64,000 bases of DNA from a virus (IMGVR_UViG_3300050821_007764:25049-89048), one strand, 5' to 3'. Shown: positions 7,843 through 16,672, counted from the first letter of the stretch. Numbers and translations are program-made. The notes: generated from the sequence alone by a model not told the origin.

Positions 7843-8369
7843 CAGGACGCGAGGGGTTCATCCTGGCGACTGGTAGCCGCACCGCGCCGCCCTGGCTGCG
7901 GGACGAGGTCCACACGCGCCTCACGGAGCTCTCCGAGGATGCCCGCAGCAACCATGGCGTGCAGCGTCTCACTGTCGTCCACGGGGCTGCCGCCGGTGTT
8001 GACACCGACGGTCGGGTCTGGGCGCACCGGGACCACGGCTGGCCGGTCGGCCACAAGGCGTTCCCGGCGATCTGGGCGGGCCCCTGCGACCCAGCGCGCT
8101 GCACCCCTGGGCATCGCAGGACCCGGGAGGGCGGCTCGGACTGGTGTCCGGCCCAAGGCAGTTATCGCAACGGTGCTATGGCCACGTATCTCCACCGGCA
8201 GTATCATGATCTGGGTGCCTGGGTGCAGGTGGCGGCGTTCTACCGGATGCCCAATTCGGTGGGAACACTGGACTGCGTACGGCAGGCACGGACGCTGAGA
8301 CTACCTGTGCTGGAGTACGGCAATGCCCCGAGGACCGGAACCGAAGAACCCGGGGAAACGCTGTTCTGA
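7839..8369 (+). CDS. SLOG/YspA-like nucleotide-sensor protein (176 aa)
   Basis: FILATGSRTAPPWLRDEV at the N-terminus and VVHGAAAGVDT near residues 45-55 are the paired signatures of the YspA/DUF2493 branch of the SLOG superfamily (Rossmann-like, predicted to bind nucleotides or their derivatives). A cysteine pair (CDPARC) and a C-terminal segment follow. SLOG proteins are frequent in phage-defence and counter-defence settings, but the ligand cannot be read from sequence. GTG start, coupled to the upstream gene. The downstream small gene starts inside its 3' end. Confidence 0.6.
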   Translation: MTGREGFILATGSRTAPPWLRDEVHTRLTELSEDARSNHGVQRLTVVHGAAAGVDTDGRVWAHRDHGWPVGHKAFPAIWAGPCDPARCTPGHRRTREGGSDWCPAQGSYRNGAMATYLHRQYHDLGAWVQVAAFYRMPNSVGTLDCVRQARTLRLPVLEYGNAPRTGTEEPGETLF

Positions 8370-8523
8370 GTGCGGCCGGAGAGTCCGCCTCTCTTTCGAC
8401 GGTACCGTGCGCACACATTTCCTGAAGCAGGCGTCCTACGATCCGCAGACGCGGGAGATGTGTATCGGGTCCAACCAAGAATTCGTACAGGAACTGCGCC
8501 GGGAGCGCATCACCAGAAGGTAG
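8323..8523 (+). CDS. small zinc-ribbon-like protein (66 aa)
   Basis: Starts at ATG 8323, inside the last 47 nt of the preceding gene, with GGAG 8 nt upstream. CSECGRRVRLSFDG near the N-terminus looks like half of a zinc ribbon. Basic C-terminus (ELRRERITRR). The overlap with its neighbour lowers confidence, but the frame is closed cleanly before the next gene. Confidence 0.5.
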   Translation: MPRGPEPKNPGKRCSECGRRVRLSFDGTVRTHFLKQASYDPQTREMCIGSNQEFVQELRRERITRR

Positions 8524-8599
8524 CAGCCCGGCCGATTGTCAGACCCGGGTGCGAGGATGGAGTCCTGGCACCCTGCACCGCACAGAGAACAGGAACAGC

Positions 8600-9685
8600 A
8601 TGAGCACGTTCGTCGACAAGCACCTCGTCAACCATGTCATCTTCGTCCTGGACGCGTCCACCTCCATGGAAGGCAGCAGGGCCCGGCAGCTCGTCAAGGC
8701 AGTCGCCGAGGAGGTCAGGAACCTCGCCATCGAATCGGGCTCCGAGAAGCAGAACCAGGAGACCCGCGTCGCGATCTACACCTTCGCGGACAAGGCACAG
8801 TGTGTCGTCTCAGAGCGTGACGTGATGCGTCTGCCAGAGATCGGGGACGTCTATGAGCCCTACGGCAACACCGCTCTGTGTGACGCCGGGATCCTGGTGC
8901 TGGACGACATCAAACTGGTCTGCCAGAAGTATGGCAGCCATGGCTTCCTGGTGTACTTCCTGACCGACGGCGAAGAGAACCGCTCCCACCCCGTTGCGCG
9001 GGCCAATCTGCCGAAGCGCCTGGCGGACCTGCCGGAGAACGTCACCGTCGCCTGCCTGGTCCCGGAGGGGCGGAACTACAGCGGCAACACGTGCGCCGAG
9101 GACGCCATCCGCTACGGCTTCCCGCCCGGCAACGTCGCCACCTGGAATATCAACGCCGCAGACGGAGTGAAGAAGGCCGTCCAGAGCACCATGCGTACGG
9201 CGACGGCCAACTACATGACCGCCCGTGCATCCGGCCTGCCCGGCAGCACCACGCTGTTCTCCACGAGCAGTGCGGCGGACAACGAGGCCGCCGTCAAGCA
9301 GAACCTCACCCCGCTGTCCACGGACGAGTACACCCTGATCCCGGTCGTGCCGCCGCCCGCCTCCAACAACGGCAAGCCGTGGGAGATCAAGCTGTTCGCG
9401 GAGCACTGTGGGCACAGGTACACGGCTGGGTACAGCGGTTACTACGAACTGGTGGCCACCAAGAAGAAGCCCTCGGAGGTCATCCAGGGCAATAAGAAGA
9501 TCATCGTCGTCGAGAAGGCCACCAACCAGGCATTCGGCGGGGACGCCGCACGCTCCCTGCTTGATCTCACTAACGAAACCAAGCGCGTGCGCCCCAAGGA
9601 CTACCCCGGTTACAAAATTTACGTGCTGTCCGGCTCGGTGAACCGCCACCTGGTCCCCGGCACCCACCTGTTGATCAAGAAGTAG
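8600..9685 (+). CDS. von Willebrand A domain protein (361 aa)
   Basis: FVLDASTSMEGS at residues 14-25 is a MIDAS motif (DxSxS), followed by a conserved helix, GNTALCDA and FLTDGEEN, completing the metal site in the correct order. The vWA domain covers about residues 10-210; the remaining 150 residues end in KIYVLSGSVNRHLVPGTHLL and have no recognised fold. It has a different architecture from the vWA gene at 2556 and from the Ro protein at 35506, which also ends in vWA. It may act with the upstream AAA+ ATPase. ATG follows AGGAACAGC. Confidence 0.75.
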   Translation: MSTFVDKHLVNHVIFVLDASTSMEGSRARQLVKAVAEEVRNLAIESGSEKQNQETRVAIYTFADKAQCVVSERDVMRLPEIGDVYEPYGNTALCDAGILVLDDIKLVCQKYGSHGFLVYFLTDGEENRSHPVARANLPKRLADLPENVTVACLVPEGRNYSGNTCAEDAIRYGFPPGNVATWNINAADGVKKAVQSTMRTATANYMTARASGLPGSTTLFSTSSAADNEAAVKQNLTPLSTDEYTLIPVVPPPASNNGKPWEIKLFAEHCGHRYTAGYSGYYELVATKKKPSEVIQGNKKIIVVEKATNQAFGGDAARSLLDLTNETKRVRPKDYPGYKIYVLSGSVNRHLVPGTHLLIKK

Positions 9686-9690
9686 GAAAA

Positions 9691-10050
9691 GTGAAGAAGC
9701 AGCTGACCGGGGACGCGATGTTCTACCGCGCCTGGTCCTCCGGACTGAGCGTCAGCCATGCGGCGTTTCTCGCGAACATGGTCGATTTGCCCGAGGGGGA
9801 GTACGCCGACGCGTTCATCCGGGCCATACTGCGGGGTGTTTCACTTCACCGTACGCCGAGCCGGATGCGGCGGTACATTGTCCGGAACCGCCGGGCGTAC
9901 CACCACGACCAGGCACTCATCGCCCGGCACGAACGGGAAGTCCTGCGGGCCCGGGATGGCATGCGCTGCCACCAGTGCCGTGCCGTCCCGCCGCAGCCGG
10001 GCGAGATCATGGACCCGGAGTCCATCGAGTACATTGCCAGCTTGACCTAG
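9691..10050 (+). CDS. hypothetical protein (119 aa)
   Basis: GTG start 6 nt after the vWA stop, with GGAAAA just ahead. Arg-rich central part (RTPSRMRRYIVRNRRAYHHD) and a CHQC pair near the C-terminus. Possibly a nucleic-acid binder; family not recognised. It is in the same operon as the vWA and macro-domain genes. Confidence 0.55.
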   Translation: MKKQLTGDAMFYRAWSSGLSVSHAAFLANMVDLPEGEYADAFIRAILRGVSLHRTPSRMRRYIVRNRRAYHHDQALIARHEREVLRARDGMRCHQCRAVPPQPGEIMDPESIEYIASLT

Positions 10051-10067
10051 GAAAAGGAAGGCAGGAC

Positions 10068-10568
10068 GTGAACGCCATCAAATACGTGATTGGCGACGCC
10101 ACCGCACCGATAGGCGAAGGCCCCCAACTGATCGCGCACATCTGCAACGACCAGGGCGGCTGGGGATCCGGCTTCGTCCTCGCCGTCTCCAAGCGCTGGC
10201 CCGAACCGGAGGAGATGTACCGGTCCTGGGCACGCATGGGCAGCGGCGGAGGGTTTCGCCTCGGAGAGACACAGTTCGCGCACGTCTCGCTCAACCACAA
10301 CATCGTCGTGGCCAACATGGTGGCCCAGCGCGGATTCGTCACCGGGGACAACCGCCGGGCCGTGGACTACGACGCGTTGCGCACGTGCCTGGAGACCGTC
10401 GCGCTGGTGGCCACCGGTAGCGCCGTCGTGTTCACCCCCCGCTCCTCCGTGCACATGCCCCGCATCGGCTGTGGCCTGGGCGGCGGCACCTGGGAGGAGA
10501 TTGAGCTCATCATCACGGAGACGCTGGTGAACAGCGGCGTGGACGTCACCGTCTACGACCTGCCGTGA
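10068..10568 (+). CDS. macro domain protein (166 aa)
   Basis: The N-terminal YVIGDATAPIGEGPQLIAHI and the glycine-rich IGCGLGGGTWEEIELII near the C-terminus are the two conserved loops of the macro fold (ADP-ribose binding), closest in layout to the OARD1/TARG1 type. Such proteins bind or remove ADP-ribose from proteins, nucleic acids or metabolites. In a phage this could reverse ADP-ribosylation by the host or process NAD-derived signals; that role is inference. GTG start after AAGGAAGGCAGGAC; coupled to the next gene by GTGA overlap. Confidence 0.75.
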   Translation: MNAIKYVIGDATAPIGEGPQLIAHICNDQGGWGSGFVLAVSKRWPEPEEMYRSWARMGSGGGFRLGETQFAHVSLNHNIVVANMVAQRGFVTGDNRRAVDYDALRTCLETVALVATGSAVVFTPRSSVHMPRIGCGLGGGTWEEIELIITETLVNSGVDVTVYDLP

Positions 10569-10837
10569 GCGGCACCGCACTGGACGACCTCGTCATCACC
10601 TTCACGGACGAGGTGCATGAGGACGTCTGCGAAGCCCCAAACAGCACCTGCTCCAAGGCGGCCATCTGGGACTTGATCAACGGCTGTGGCTGCACTTGGG
10701 CCATCTGCCACGACCACAAAGTGTGGGGGGAGAAGAAGTTCCGCGAACTCTTCCCGGACGGTACGGGCTACATGTGTGCCAGATGCCTCGCCAATGAGCC
10801 GCCCTACCGTTTCGTACCGCACCGGAGGAACCGTTGA
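10565..10837 (+). CDS. Cys-rich hypothetical protein (90 aa)
   Basis: GTG start overlaps the macro-domain stop. Six or seven cysteines (CEAPNSTC, CGCTWAIC, CARC) and a conserved-looking W pattern suggest a structural zinc or disulfide-free metal site. Ends in a basic HRRNR tail and overlaps the TTG of the next gene. No family recognised. Confidence 0.55.
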   Translation: MSGTALDDLVITFTDEVHEDVCEAPNSTCSKAAIWDLINGCGCTWAICHDHKVWGEKKFRELFPDGTGYMCARCLANEPPYRFVPHRRNR

Positions 10838-11124
10838 GCCGATACTCCCTCGTTCACCGTAAGGACAACACCGTCCGGGACCTCACCTTCCGCCGGTACA
10901 AAGGAATGCACCGGCCGATGGAATGGAGCGCCTACAACTTCTACGTCGGAAAGGAACGCTGGGGATTCGTCACCCACACGCTCGGCAGCAAGGGCCGCCA
11001 GTGGACAGCGCACTCCTTCAATCAGGACGTTCCCAAGGGCCTGCGTAAGCAGAACGGCTTCGCCACGCGCTTCGAGGCCGGACGCTACATCATCAAGACC
11101 TACGGCTACTGGGAGAACGACTGA
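10834..11124 (+). CDS. hypothetical protein (96 aa)
   Basis: TTG start overlapping the upstream TGA. The protein is basic, beta-rich and aromatic (WSAYNFYVGKERWGFVTHTL) and may fold as a small beta-barrel or WGR-like domain; that is a loose resemblance only. It overlaps the ATG of the following gene by one base. Confidence 0.55.
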   Translation: MSRYSLVHRKDNTVRDLTFRRYKGMHRPMEWSAYNFYVGKERWGFVTHTLGSKGRQWTAHSFNQDVPKGLRKQNGFATRFEAGRYIIKTYGYWEND

Positions 11125-11534
11125 TGGACATGGAGGAGCTGGCCGACCCGATACTGCGAGAGATCCGCAAAAGAAGCGCGGACAGCAACCCGGTCGACTT
11201 TCTGGTGGAAGGGCACCGCCACGGCCTGCGCGGGTGCCGGTGCCTGTCCTGTGACGTCACCACCGGCTACATGATCAGCACGGGTGTCACCTGTGACGAG
11301 ATTCCCGAGGCGGCTGACGCGTGTGATGGTGGCTGTCTCTGCCCTGTGCTGACCGAGGGACAGGCGGAGTCCCTCATCCGGGCGGACCTGGACCGCTCGT
11401 GGCTGCTCGGGGAGGTCCGGCGGCTGGAGGGTCTTGTTGCGGCCCACCAGCGGGTTGAACTCCGGCTGGCCCGGGAGGCGGCAGGACCGTGGCCCTTCCA
11501 GGTGGTTCGCAGGCGAAGGAAGGAACAGGCGTGA
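11124..11534 (+). CDS. hypothetical protein with Cys clusters (136 aa)
   Basis: ATG shares its first base with the upstream stop. The N-terminal helix is followed by GCRCLSCD and CDGGCLCPVL, then a long basic helix rich in Arg and Leu. It could be a metal-binding scaffold. Its stop overlaps the GTG of the nucleotidyltransferase gene, so the two may act together. Confidence 0.55.
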   Translation: MDMEELADPILREIRKRSADSNPVDFLVEGHRHGLRGCRCLSCDVTTGYMISTGVTCDEIPEAADACDGGCLCPVLTEGQAESLIRADLDRSWLLGEVRRLEGLVAAHQRVELRLAREAAGPWPFQVVRRRRKEQA

Positions 11535-12220
11535 ACGGCGAGGTACTACTACAGGGCATCGTAGGAAGCCAGGCGTATGGCTTCGCGCATGAGGGGTCGG
11601 ACATCGACCGCCTCGGACTGTACGCCGCGCCGACGTCCTCATTCTTCGGGCTGGGGAAGCCGCAGGAGTCCTACGTCACCACCAAGCCGGACCTCACCCT
11701 GCACGAGGCCCAGAAGTGGTGCCGTCTGGCCCTCAAGTGCAACCCCACGGCCATGGAACTCGTCTGGCTGCCGGAGGGTCTTTACGAGGTCCGGCACCCC
11801 CTCGGGGATGACCTGATCGCTATCCGGCGGTCCTTCCTGTCCGCCAGGGCCGTCCGCAACTCCTACCTCGGTTACGCCAGCAGTCAGCTCAGCAAGCTGA
11901 AGCACACGGCCATCAAGATGGACACGCACGAGGATCCTGCCGCTGTGCAGGACCGGCGGCGTAAGCACGCACGGCACCTGGTCCGCCTCATGCTGCAAGG
12001 CGTCGGGCTGCACCAGGGCGATGACCTTGTTGTCCGGTTGCCGTCTCCTGGTTACGTGGTGGAGACGGCCAGCGCGATCGTCCTGGATCCCAGGATCGGG
12101 GACATGCTGCTGGCTGGTGCGGAGAAGGTCTTCGACAAAACCAGCCAGCTGCCGGAGGAGCCGAACACGGTCGTGGTGGAGGCGTGGCTGCACGGGGTGC
12201 GCCGGTCGTTCCTGGAGTAG
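11531..12220 (+). CDS. predicted nucleotidyltransferase, YcgL-like (229 aa)
   Basis: GIVGSQAYGFAHEGSDIDRLGLY at the N-terminus is the GS...D.D signature of the polymerase-beta-type nucleotidyltransferase fold, in the form seen in the YcgL/DUF4269-like predicted nucleotidyltransferases of phages and bacteria. The rest is a helical domain with KLKHTAIKM, typical of this group. These enzymes transfer NMP to a protein or RNA target; the target here is unknown. Its presence near tRNA-like RNAs and a Ro protein makes RNA-end modification worth testing. GTG start, GTGA overlap. Confidence 0.7.
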   Translation: MNGEVLLQGIVGSQAYGFAHEGSDIDRLGLYAAPTSSFFGLGKPQESYVTTKPDLTLHEAQKWCRLALKCNPTAMELVWLPEGLYEVRHPLGDDLIAIRRSFLSARAVRNSYLGYASSQLSKLKHTAIKMDTHEDPAAVQDRRRKHARHLVRLMLQGVGLHQGDDLVVRLPSPGYVVETASAIVLDPRIGDMLLAGAEKVFDKTSQLPEEPNTVVVEAWLHGVRRSFLE

Positions 12221-12273
12221 ACGACCACTCCCAAGTGTGCTAGTATTCAAACACACGAGGGAACGGAGGAACC

Positions 12274-12468
12274 ATGGACTTGACTGACGCAGAGCTCACG
12301 CTGCTGCTGAACGACCTGCTGGACCGCGTCAACAACGAGATCCGCCACGACACCGACGGTCTCGATGACGCCCAGCGGGCGGCCGTCGACAGCCTCGGCG
12401 AGAAGGCGTACGCCGAGGCCCGTGCCCGCAAGCAGCTGCGCCCCGCAGAGTTCTGGTGGGTGCACTGA
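12274..12468 (+). CDS. hypothetical protein (64 aa)
   Basis: ATG 12274 follows CGGAGG at good spacing. An extended -10 (TGCTAGTAT at 12238-12246) may supply its own promoter. Acidic helical protein ending in EFWWVH. The stop shares a base with the next ATG (TGATG). Confidence 0.6.
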   Translation: MDLTDAELTLLLNDLLDRVNNEIRHDTDGLDDAQRAAVDSLGEKAYAEARARKQLRPAEFWWVH

Positions 12469-12644
12469 TGGCTGGAGCACGGGGGCCCGCATTCCGGGAC
12501 ATCTGTTCCGTCTGCGAGGGCAGTTACGCACTCACCGTCAAGGGCCTCATCGGCAAGCACCCGGCCTCCGCGCAGGAGTTCGCCGACGACAAGGGCAAAT
12601 GCCGGGGCGGGGGCAAGCTGCCCAAGCCCAAGAACAGTCGCTGA
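12468..12644 (+). CDS. small basic protein with CxxC (58 aa)
   Basis: ATG overlaps the upstream TGA. Contains CSVC near residue 15 and a Lys/Gly-rich tail (KGKCRGGGKLPKPKNSR). Similar short Cys/Lys proteins are common in actinophage early regions; no function is known. A GGGACGCCAC hairpin lies downstream (12692-12717). Confidence 0.5.
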   Translation: MAGARGPAFRDICSVCEGSYALTVKGLIGKHPASAQEFADDKGKCRGGGKLPKPKNSR

Positions 12645-12691
12645 CCCCTCGTCTGCTACGCTCAGCCGCGCGACAGGTCGAGGGGTCGCCA

Positions 12692-12717
12692 GGGACGCCA
12701 CAGGCATGTGGCGTCCC
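12692..12717 (+). terminator. hairpin between small genes
   Basis: GGGACGCCAC (12692-12701) pairs exactly with GTGGCGTCCC (12708-12717), loop 6 nt, followed by CTCCCTC rather than a T tract. It could stabilise the upstream mRNA or weakly terminate. Confidence 0.45.
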
Positions 12718-12745
12718 CTCCCTCATGTACAGGAAAGAGGAAAGC

Positions 12746-13189
12746 ATGTCCGGCGAAAGAGTCGCGTCCTACGACGAGTTCATGAACATCCTGGCCGACG
12801 CCAGCAAGCTCGGTCTGTGCAACGCACCCGACCCCAGCAGCATCAAGAACCTCACCCCCGGGGCGGACGTCGTCCTGTCCCTGGAGGAGATGGGCTGCGA
12901 CTTCACGGCTTTCAGGGCCCCCTACCACCACCGCGTCCGCGCCGTCGTCCTGTACGAGCGCACCGCCCACATCGTGGACATCCAGGACACGACCTGGGTC
13001 CTCCTGAAGACCGTCGAGGAGTGGATCGCCTCGCTCCCGATCATGGTTCTCCCCGCCGAGGTCATCGCGGCGACCGAACCTGACGCCCCCGAGGAGGACG
13101 GCCCCGCCGGGGTGCGGGAGCCGTCCGAGCCCGCCGCGCCGACCGACGATGCGGGGGCGGCCGTTCCGCACGAGGCCCCCGTGGGGTAG
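12746..13189 (+). CDS. hypothetical protein with acidic Pro/Ala tail (147 aa)
   Basis: ATG 12746 after GGAAAGAGGAAAG. Residues 1-105 are mixed alpha/beta with two strands ending in a helix (VEEWIASLPIMVLP). The last 40 residues are a low-complexity Glu/Pro/Ala/Asp tail, likely disordered. Last gene before a strong terminator and the replication promoter, so it closes the left accessory block. Confidence 0.6.
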   Translation: MSGERVASYDEFMNILADASKLGLCNAPDPSSIKNLTPGADVVLSLEEMGCDFTAFRAPYHHRVRAVVLYERTAHIVDIQDTTWVLLKTVEEWIASLPIMVLPAEVIAATEPDAPEEDGPAGVREPSEPAAPTDDAGAAVPHEAPVG

Positions 13190-13198
13190 AGTGACCCA

Positions 13199-13253
13199 GG
13201 AGAAACGACGAAGGCCCGCGCCTGGCTCGGCAGCGGGCCTTCGGTCGTCTCCG
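13199..13253 (+). terminator. intrinsic-type terminator hairpin
   Basis: CGAAGGCCCGC (13209-13219) pairs with GCGGGCCTTCG (13233-13243); flanking CGAC/GTCG and GGAGA/TCTCC lengthen the stem. It separates the left accessory genes from the replication promoter at 13272. Confidence 0.65.
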
Positions 13254-13271
13254 GACCCTCTGGCAGGCAAG

Positions 13272-13300
13272 TTGATCATGCCTCGACTGCTGCCTAGAAT
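13272..13300 (+). promoter_or_regulatory. sigma70-like promoter of replication module (TTGATC / TAGAAT)
   Basis: TTGATC at 13272-13277, 17-nt spacer, TAGAAT at 13295-13300, about 95 nt before the primase-helicase start and just after a terminator. Confidence 0.65.
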
Positions 13301-13394
13301 GGGGTGATCACCGCACTTCACGGCACCTCTGGTGCCCTGCCGGAGGGAGCTCTCGTGTGTACTCTGCACCTGCGGCAGGCAAAGCGAAGCGCGC

Positions 13395-16034
13395 ATGAAC
13401 ACGAGTGACGTCACCGCGCAGCCACCAGCTGCGGTCAACGACCTCACTCCGTACCGAGCGGCCCTCTGGTACCAGGAACGCGGCCTGTTCCCCATCCCCT
13501 GGATTGTCCAGGGCGGCCAGAAGATCGCCGCCACGGGCAAGTTCACCTATGAAGCGTACACCTCACAACCCCAGGGAATCACCTGGGTCATGGACGAGTG
13601 GCCCTACCATGACGAATGGCAGGTCGGCCTCGCCCTCCACGAGAACACCGGCGTCTTCGCCGTGGACGTGGACGACCCCGAACAGCTGACCCGCTGGGAG
13701 AGCGAGAACGGCCCCCTCCAGGGAGACACCTGGACCCAGACCACTGGCCGCGACGGCGGCGGAGAGCACCGCCTGTTCCGCCTCGCCGGGCGCAATGCCG
13801 TCTGGCCCCGGCAGGGCTCCTTCGACGCCGCGTACCCCAAACTGGAGTTCCGCTCCAACGGACTGGTCGCCGTCGCCCCCTCCATCCACCCCAGCGGCCG
13901 GAAGTACCGCTGGAAGGACGATTCCCCTGTCGAGATCGCCGAGACGGCCTGGGGCCTCACCTCACTGATCGGGGCCCGCGCCGTACGCAAGGACCGGAGC
14001 GGATCCTCCGGTTCAACGCGCGCGCAGGTTCAGCCGGACGGGACCCGCGCCGTTGTCGCCGACATGGACGCACTCCTGACCGGCGGAGTCCCCGCAGGCC
14101 AGTCCCAGCACGTCGCCCTGCGGGACCTCGTGTGGGACGCCGCCAGCCGTGGCATGTCCGATATCATGATCCGCGTCCTGTGGGACACTGTTGTCGCCCG
14201 CACCCCCCTCGCCCGGCCCGACCAGCCATGGACCTCGGCCGACTTCGACCGGCACCTGGCCGGGGCCCGGGACAAGCTCGGCGGCGGCGTCAGCACCAAG
14301 CTGCTGCGCTGGGCCGTCCGGGTCCACAACGAGGCACAGCAGGCCAGAATGGCAGCCCCAGCGCCCGCCATCACTTCCCCAAGTGGTGAAGTGACACCGC
14401 CGCCGCCGCCGACACCGTCAGTCGATCCTGCTCCGGCGAACGACACGACGGCCTACCTGCTGCGACCCCTCCCCTTCACTGAGCTCAAGCAGTACGGACC
14501 GCACCAGGAAGGCATGGGGGAGCTCTTCGCCGACCGCTTCCATGATGTATTCAAATGGTGCAATGAAGAGAACGCCTACTACACCTGGTTCAGTTTCGAC
14601 GGCACACCAGTAACCCACTGGAGCCGTGAAGCATTCAACGGCATATCACCAAAGTTCGTACACATGGTACGTAAACTCGGCCTGGTTGTCCGGGAAAGCG
14701 TCAATGCGCATATCGCATCCGTCGACCAGAGCACGGCCGATGGGCGGCAGAAAGTCAAGGAAGCAAACGCATACCTTCTCCCCTTCCAGAAGGCTGACAC
14801 CATCCGGGGCGTAGCGAAAATCGTCGCCAGTGACCAGCGCGTTGCTGTAACACCAACAGACTTCACAGCAAAACCGCACCTCCTCAACTTCCGCACCGGA
14901 ACCTACGACGTCCGCACCGGACAACTCCTCCCGCACCGCCGCGAAGACATGAACACCGTCACCATCAACCGGGACCTCGACCTCGCCATCGCGGAAAAGC
15001 CCCTCAGGGAAGTAGCACCGCTCTTCGACAGCATGATCTGGCGCATGTGCGGCGCACCCGGTGAAGTCGACCACGACACCCACACCAAGCGCGCTGACGC
15101 CGTCAAGCGCTGGCTTGGATACCAGCTCCACGGATCCAACCCGGAGAAGAAGATGGGCGTCTTCGAAGGGGCGACCTCCATCGGCAAGAATCAGGTGGTG
15201 GAAGCCCTCGGTGACATCGTCTCCGAGTACGCCTACACCTCCTGCCCGCCGAGCCTGCTCATCCGCAGCCGCCAGGACCGGCACAGCTCGGTGGAGGCGA
15301 ACCTCTCCGGCAAGCGCATGGTCGTCGTCAACGAGATGACGAAGGACCAGGTGCTGGACGAAGCCCAGGTACTGCGCCTGGTCAACCCGGAGGGCACCCG
15401 CGTGGACCTGCGCAAGATGCGGGAGAACGCCATCTCCACAGAGATCACCTGGTCCCTCACCGTTACCACCAACGCCATGCCCCGCACTGACACCACCGAC
15501 CAGATTCTCGGACGCCTCGCCTTCTACCCCCTGTCCAAGCGTGCCGTCCCCGAAGAGGACCGCGACAGCAGCCTCAAAGCGCGCATCCTCCAGCAGGAGT
15601 CCGACGAGATCCTCGCCCACGCGGTGACCTGGTGGCGGCAGTGGTGGGTTGCCCGCGAGAACGGTGACAAGAACGCCCTCGCCCTCCCGCAGGAGTCCCG
15701 GGAGACGCTGGCCGAGTTCGTCGAGGACAATCTCACCCCCCTGCACGAATTCATCGACGACCTGTGCGAAATCGTGCCCGGCGAGTACGTGGACGCGAAA
15801 GACCTCTGGCGCAAAGCCGTCGCCTACTGGGACGACCAGCACCGTGACAAGCGCCTGGAATACTCCGGAGGCCGCAAAGAGTTGTACAAACTCCTCAGCG
15901 AAATCCCAGGGATCGAGCGGCGCACACGGGGGTCGAAGAAGAACCTCATCGGCTTCGGGAACCTTCGTGTACGGGCCCTGTACGGAGCCGCAGACGCGGC
16001 CCTGCACGCCTGGGCCGGTCGGCAGGGGGACTAG
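13395..16034 (+). CDS. primase-polymerase / D5-like helicase (879 aa)
   Basis: The N-terminal third resembles the bifunctional primase-polymerase (AEP) domain: FAVDVDDPEQL near residue 90 and GGGEHRLFRL near 120 supply the acidic metal ligands and the His. The C-terminal half is a superfamily 3 / D5 helicase with Walker A FEGATSIGKNQVVEAL (about residue 590), Walker B-like RMVVVNEM (about 640) and TTNAMP sensor (about 692). A Pro-rich linker (PPPPPTPSVDPAPAND) separates them. It should prime and unwind at the replication fork with the polymerase at 18069. An in-frame GTG at 13332 is an alternative start. GC drops around 14.57-14.83 kb. Confidence 0.85.
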   Translation: MNTSDVTAQPPAAVNDLTPYRAALWYQERGLFPIPWIVQGGQKIAATGKFTYEAYTSQPQGITWVMDEWPYHDEWQVGLALHENTGVFAVDVDDPEQLTRWESENGPLQGDTWTQTTGRDGGGEHRLFRLAGRNAVWPRQGSFDAAYPKLEFRSNGLVAVAPSIHPSGRKYRWKDDSPVEIAETAWGLTSLIGARAVRKDRSGSSGSTRAQVQPDGTRAVVADMDALLTGGVPAGQSQHVALRDLVWDAASRGMSDIMIRVLWDTVVARTPLARPDQPWTSADFDRHLAGARDKLGGGVSTKLLRWAVRVHNEAQQARMAAPAPAITSPSGEVTPPPPPTPSVDPAPANDTTAYLLRPLPFTELKQYGPHQEGMGELFADRFHDVFKWCNEENAYYTWFSFDGTPVTHWSREAFNGISPKFVHMVRKLGLVVRESVNAHIASVDQSTADGRQKVKEANAYLLPFQKADTIRGVAKIVASDQRVAVTPTDFTAKPHLLNFRTGTYDVRTGQLLPHRREDMNTVTINRDLDLAIAEKPLREVAPLFDSMIWRMCGAPGEVDHDTHTKRADAVKRWLGYQLHGSNPEKKMGVFEGATSIGKNQVVEALGDIVSEYAYTSCPPSLLIRSRQDRHSSVEANLSGKRMVVVNEMTKDQVLDEAQVLRLVNPEGTRVDLRKMRENAISTEITWSLTVTTNAMPRTDTTDQILGRLAFYPLSKRAVPEEDRDSSLKARILQQESDEILAHAVTWWRQWWVARENGDKNALALPQESRETLAEFVEDNLTPLHEFIDDLCEIVPGEYVDAKDLWRKAVAYWDDQHRDKRLEYSGGRKELYKLLSEIPGIERRTRGSKKNLIGFGNLRVRALYGAADAALHAWAGRQGD

Positions 16035-16108
16035 GACGCCTGTCCGACACGCCCCTGACCTGGTAAAGTCGGATCTTGTACAAGGAACACCGAACCGAAG
16101 GAGGATCC

Positions 16109-16672
16109 GTGGAAGCAGTAAAAGCCACCACGCCGCCGCAGGAGACAATCCACATCCTCCCGGACGCCGCCGGGCAGCCCCGCAAGCGGTTCTCCGGCAC
16201 CCACCTCGCGTTCGCCTCCACCGGGGACTCCAAATGGAAGCGCCCCCGCTGGCTGACCCTGGACCTGTACCGCAAGGCCGACGGCACCTACATCCTGCAC
16301 CGCACCGGGTACAGTGTGGTCTACCACGACCCGGACGGCTGCGAGGGCGGCGAGGGCATGACGCTGTCCGAGCTGCTGGAGGTGACCTCCGAGGGCGTCC
16401 CGTGCGAAAAGTGCAGCCCGATGCCGTTCGATGCTGTCAAACTGGCCATCGAACGCGGTCGGGGCAGCGAGATCATCCTGCTGGAGCGCATCTACTACAA
16501 GGTGATCGAGGCCGCCACCGTCCCAGAGCTGGTGAAAGCGCTGGAGTTCGTCCCCAAAACGTCGAGCACCGGCACCCCGGTCATCAGCCGTCCCGGACAG
16601 GAGCTGCTGCTGCGAGCCGCCGAGCATGATGCGCCCATCGCCGCCACGTTCGACGCCGTTGAGGACATCTGA
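16109..16672 (+). CDS. hypothetical protein (187 aa)
   Basis: GTG at 16109 follows AAGGAGG at 6 nt. An extended -10 (TGGTAAAGT, 16061-16069) precedes it. The central region has VVYHDPDGCEGGEG and VPCEKCSP, suggesting a metal site, and a helical C-terminal half. Placed between helicase and zinc-finger protein, so possibly a replication accessory factor; no family recognised. Confidence 0.6.
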   Translation: MEAVKATTPPQETIHILPDAAGQPRKRFSGTHLAFASTGDSKWKRPRWLTLDLYRKADGTYILHRTGYSVVYHDPDGCEGGEGMTLSELLEVTSEGVPCEKCSPMPFDAVKLAIERGRGSEIILLERIYYKVIEAATVPELVKALEFVPKTSSTGTPVISRPGQELLLRAAEHDAPIAATFDAVEDI

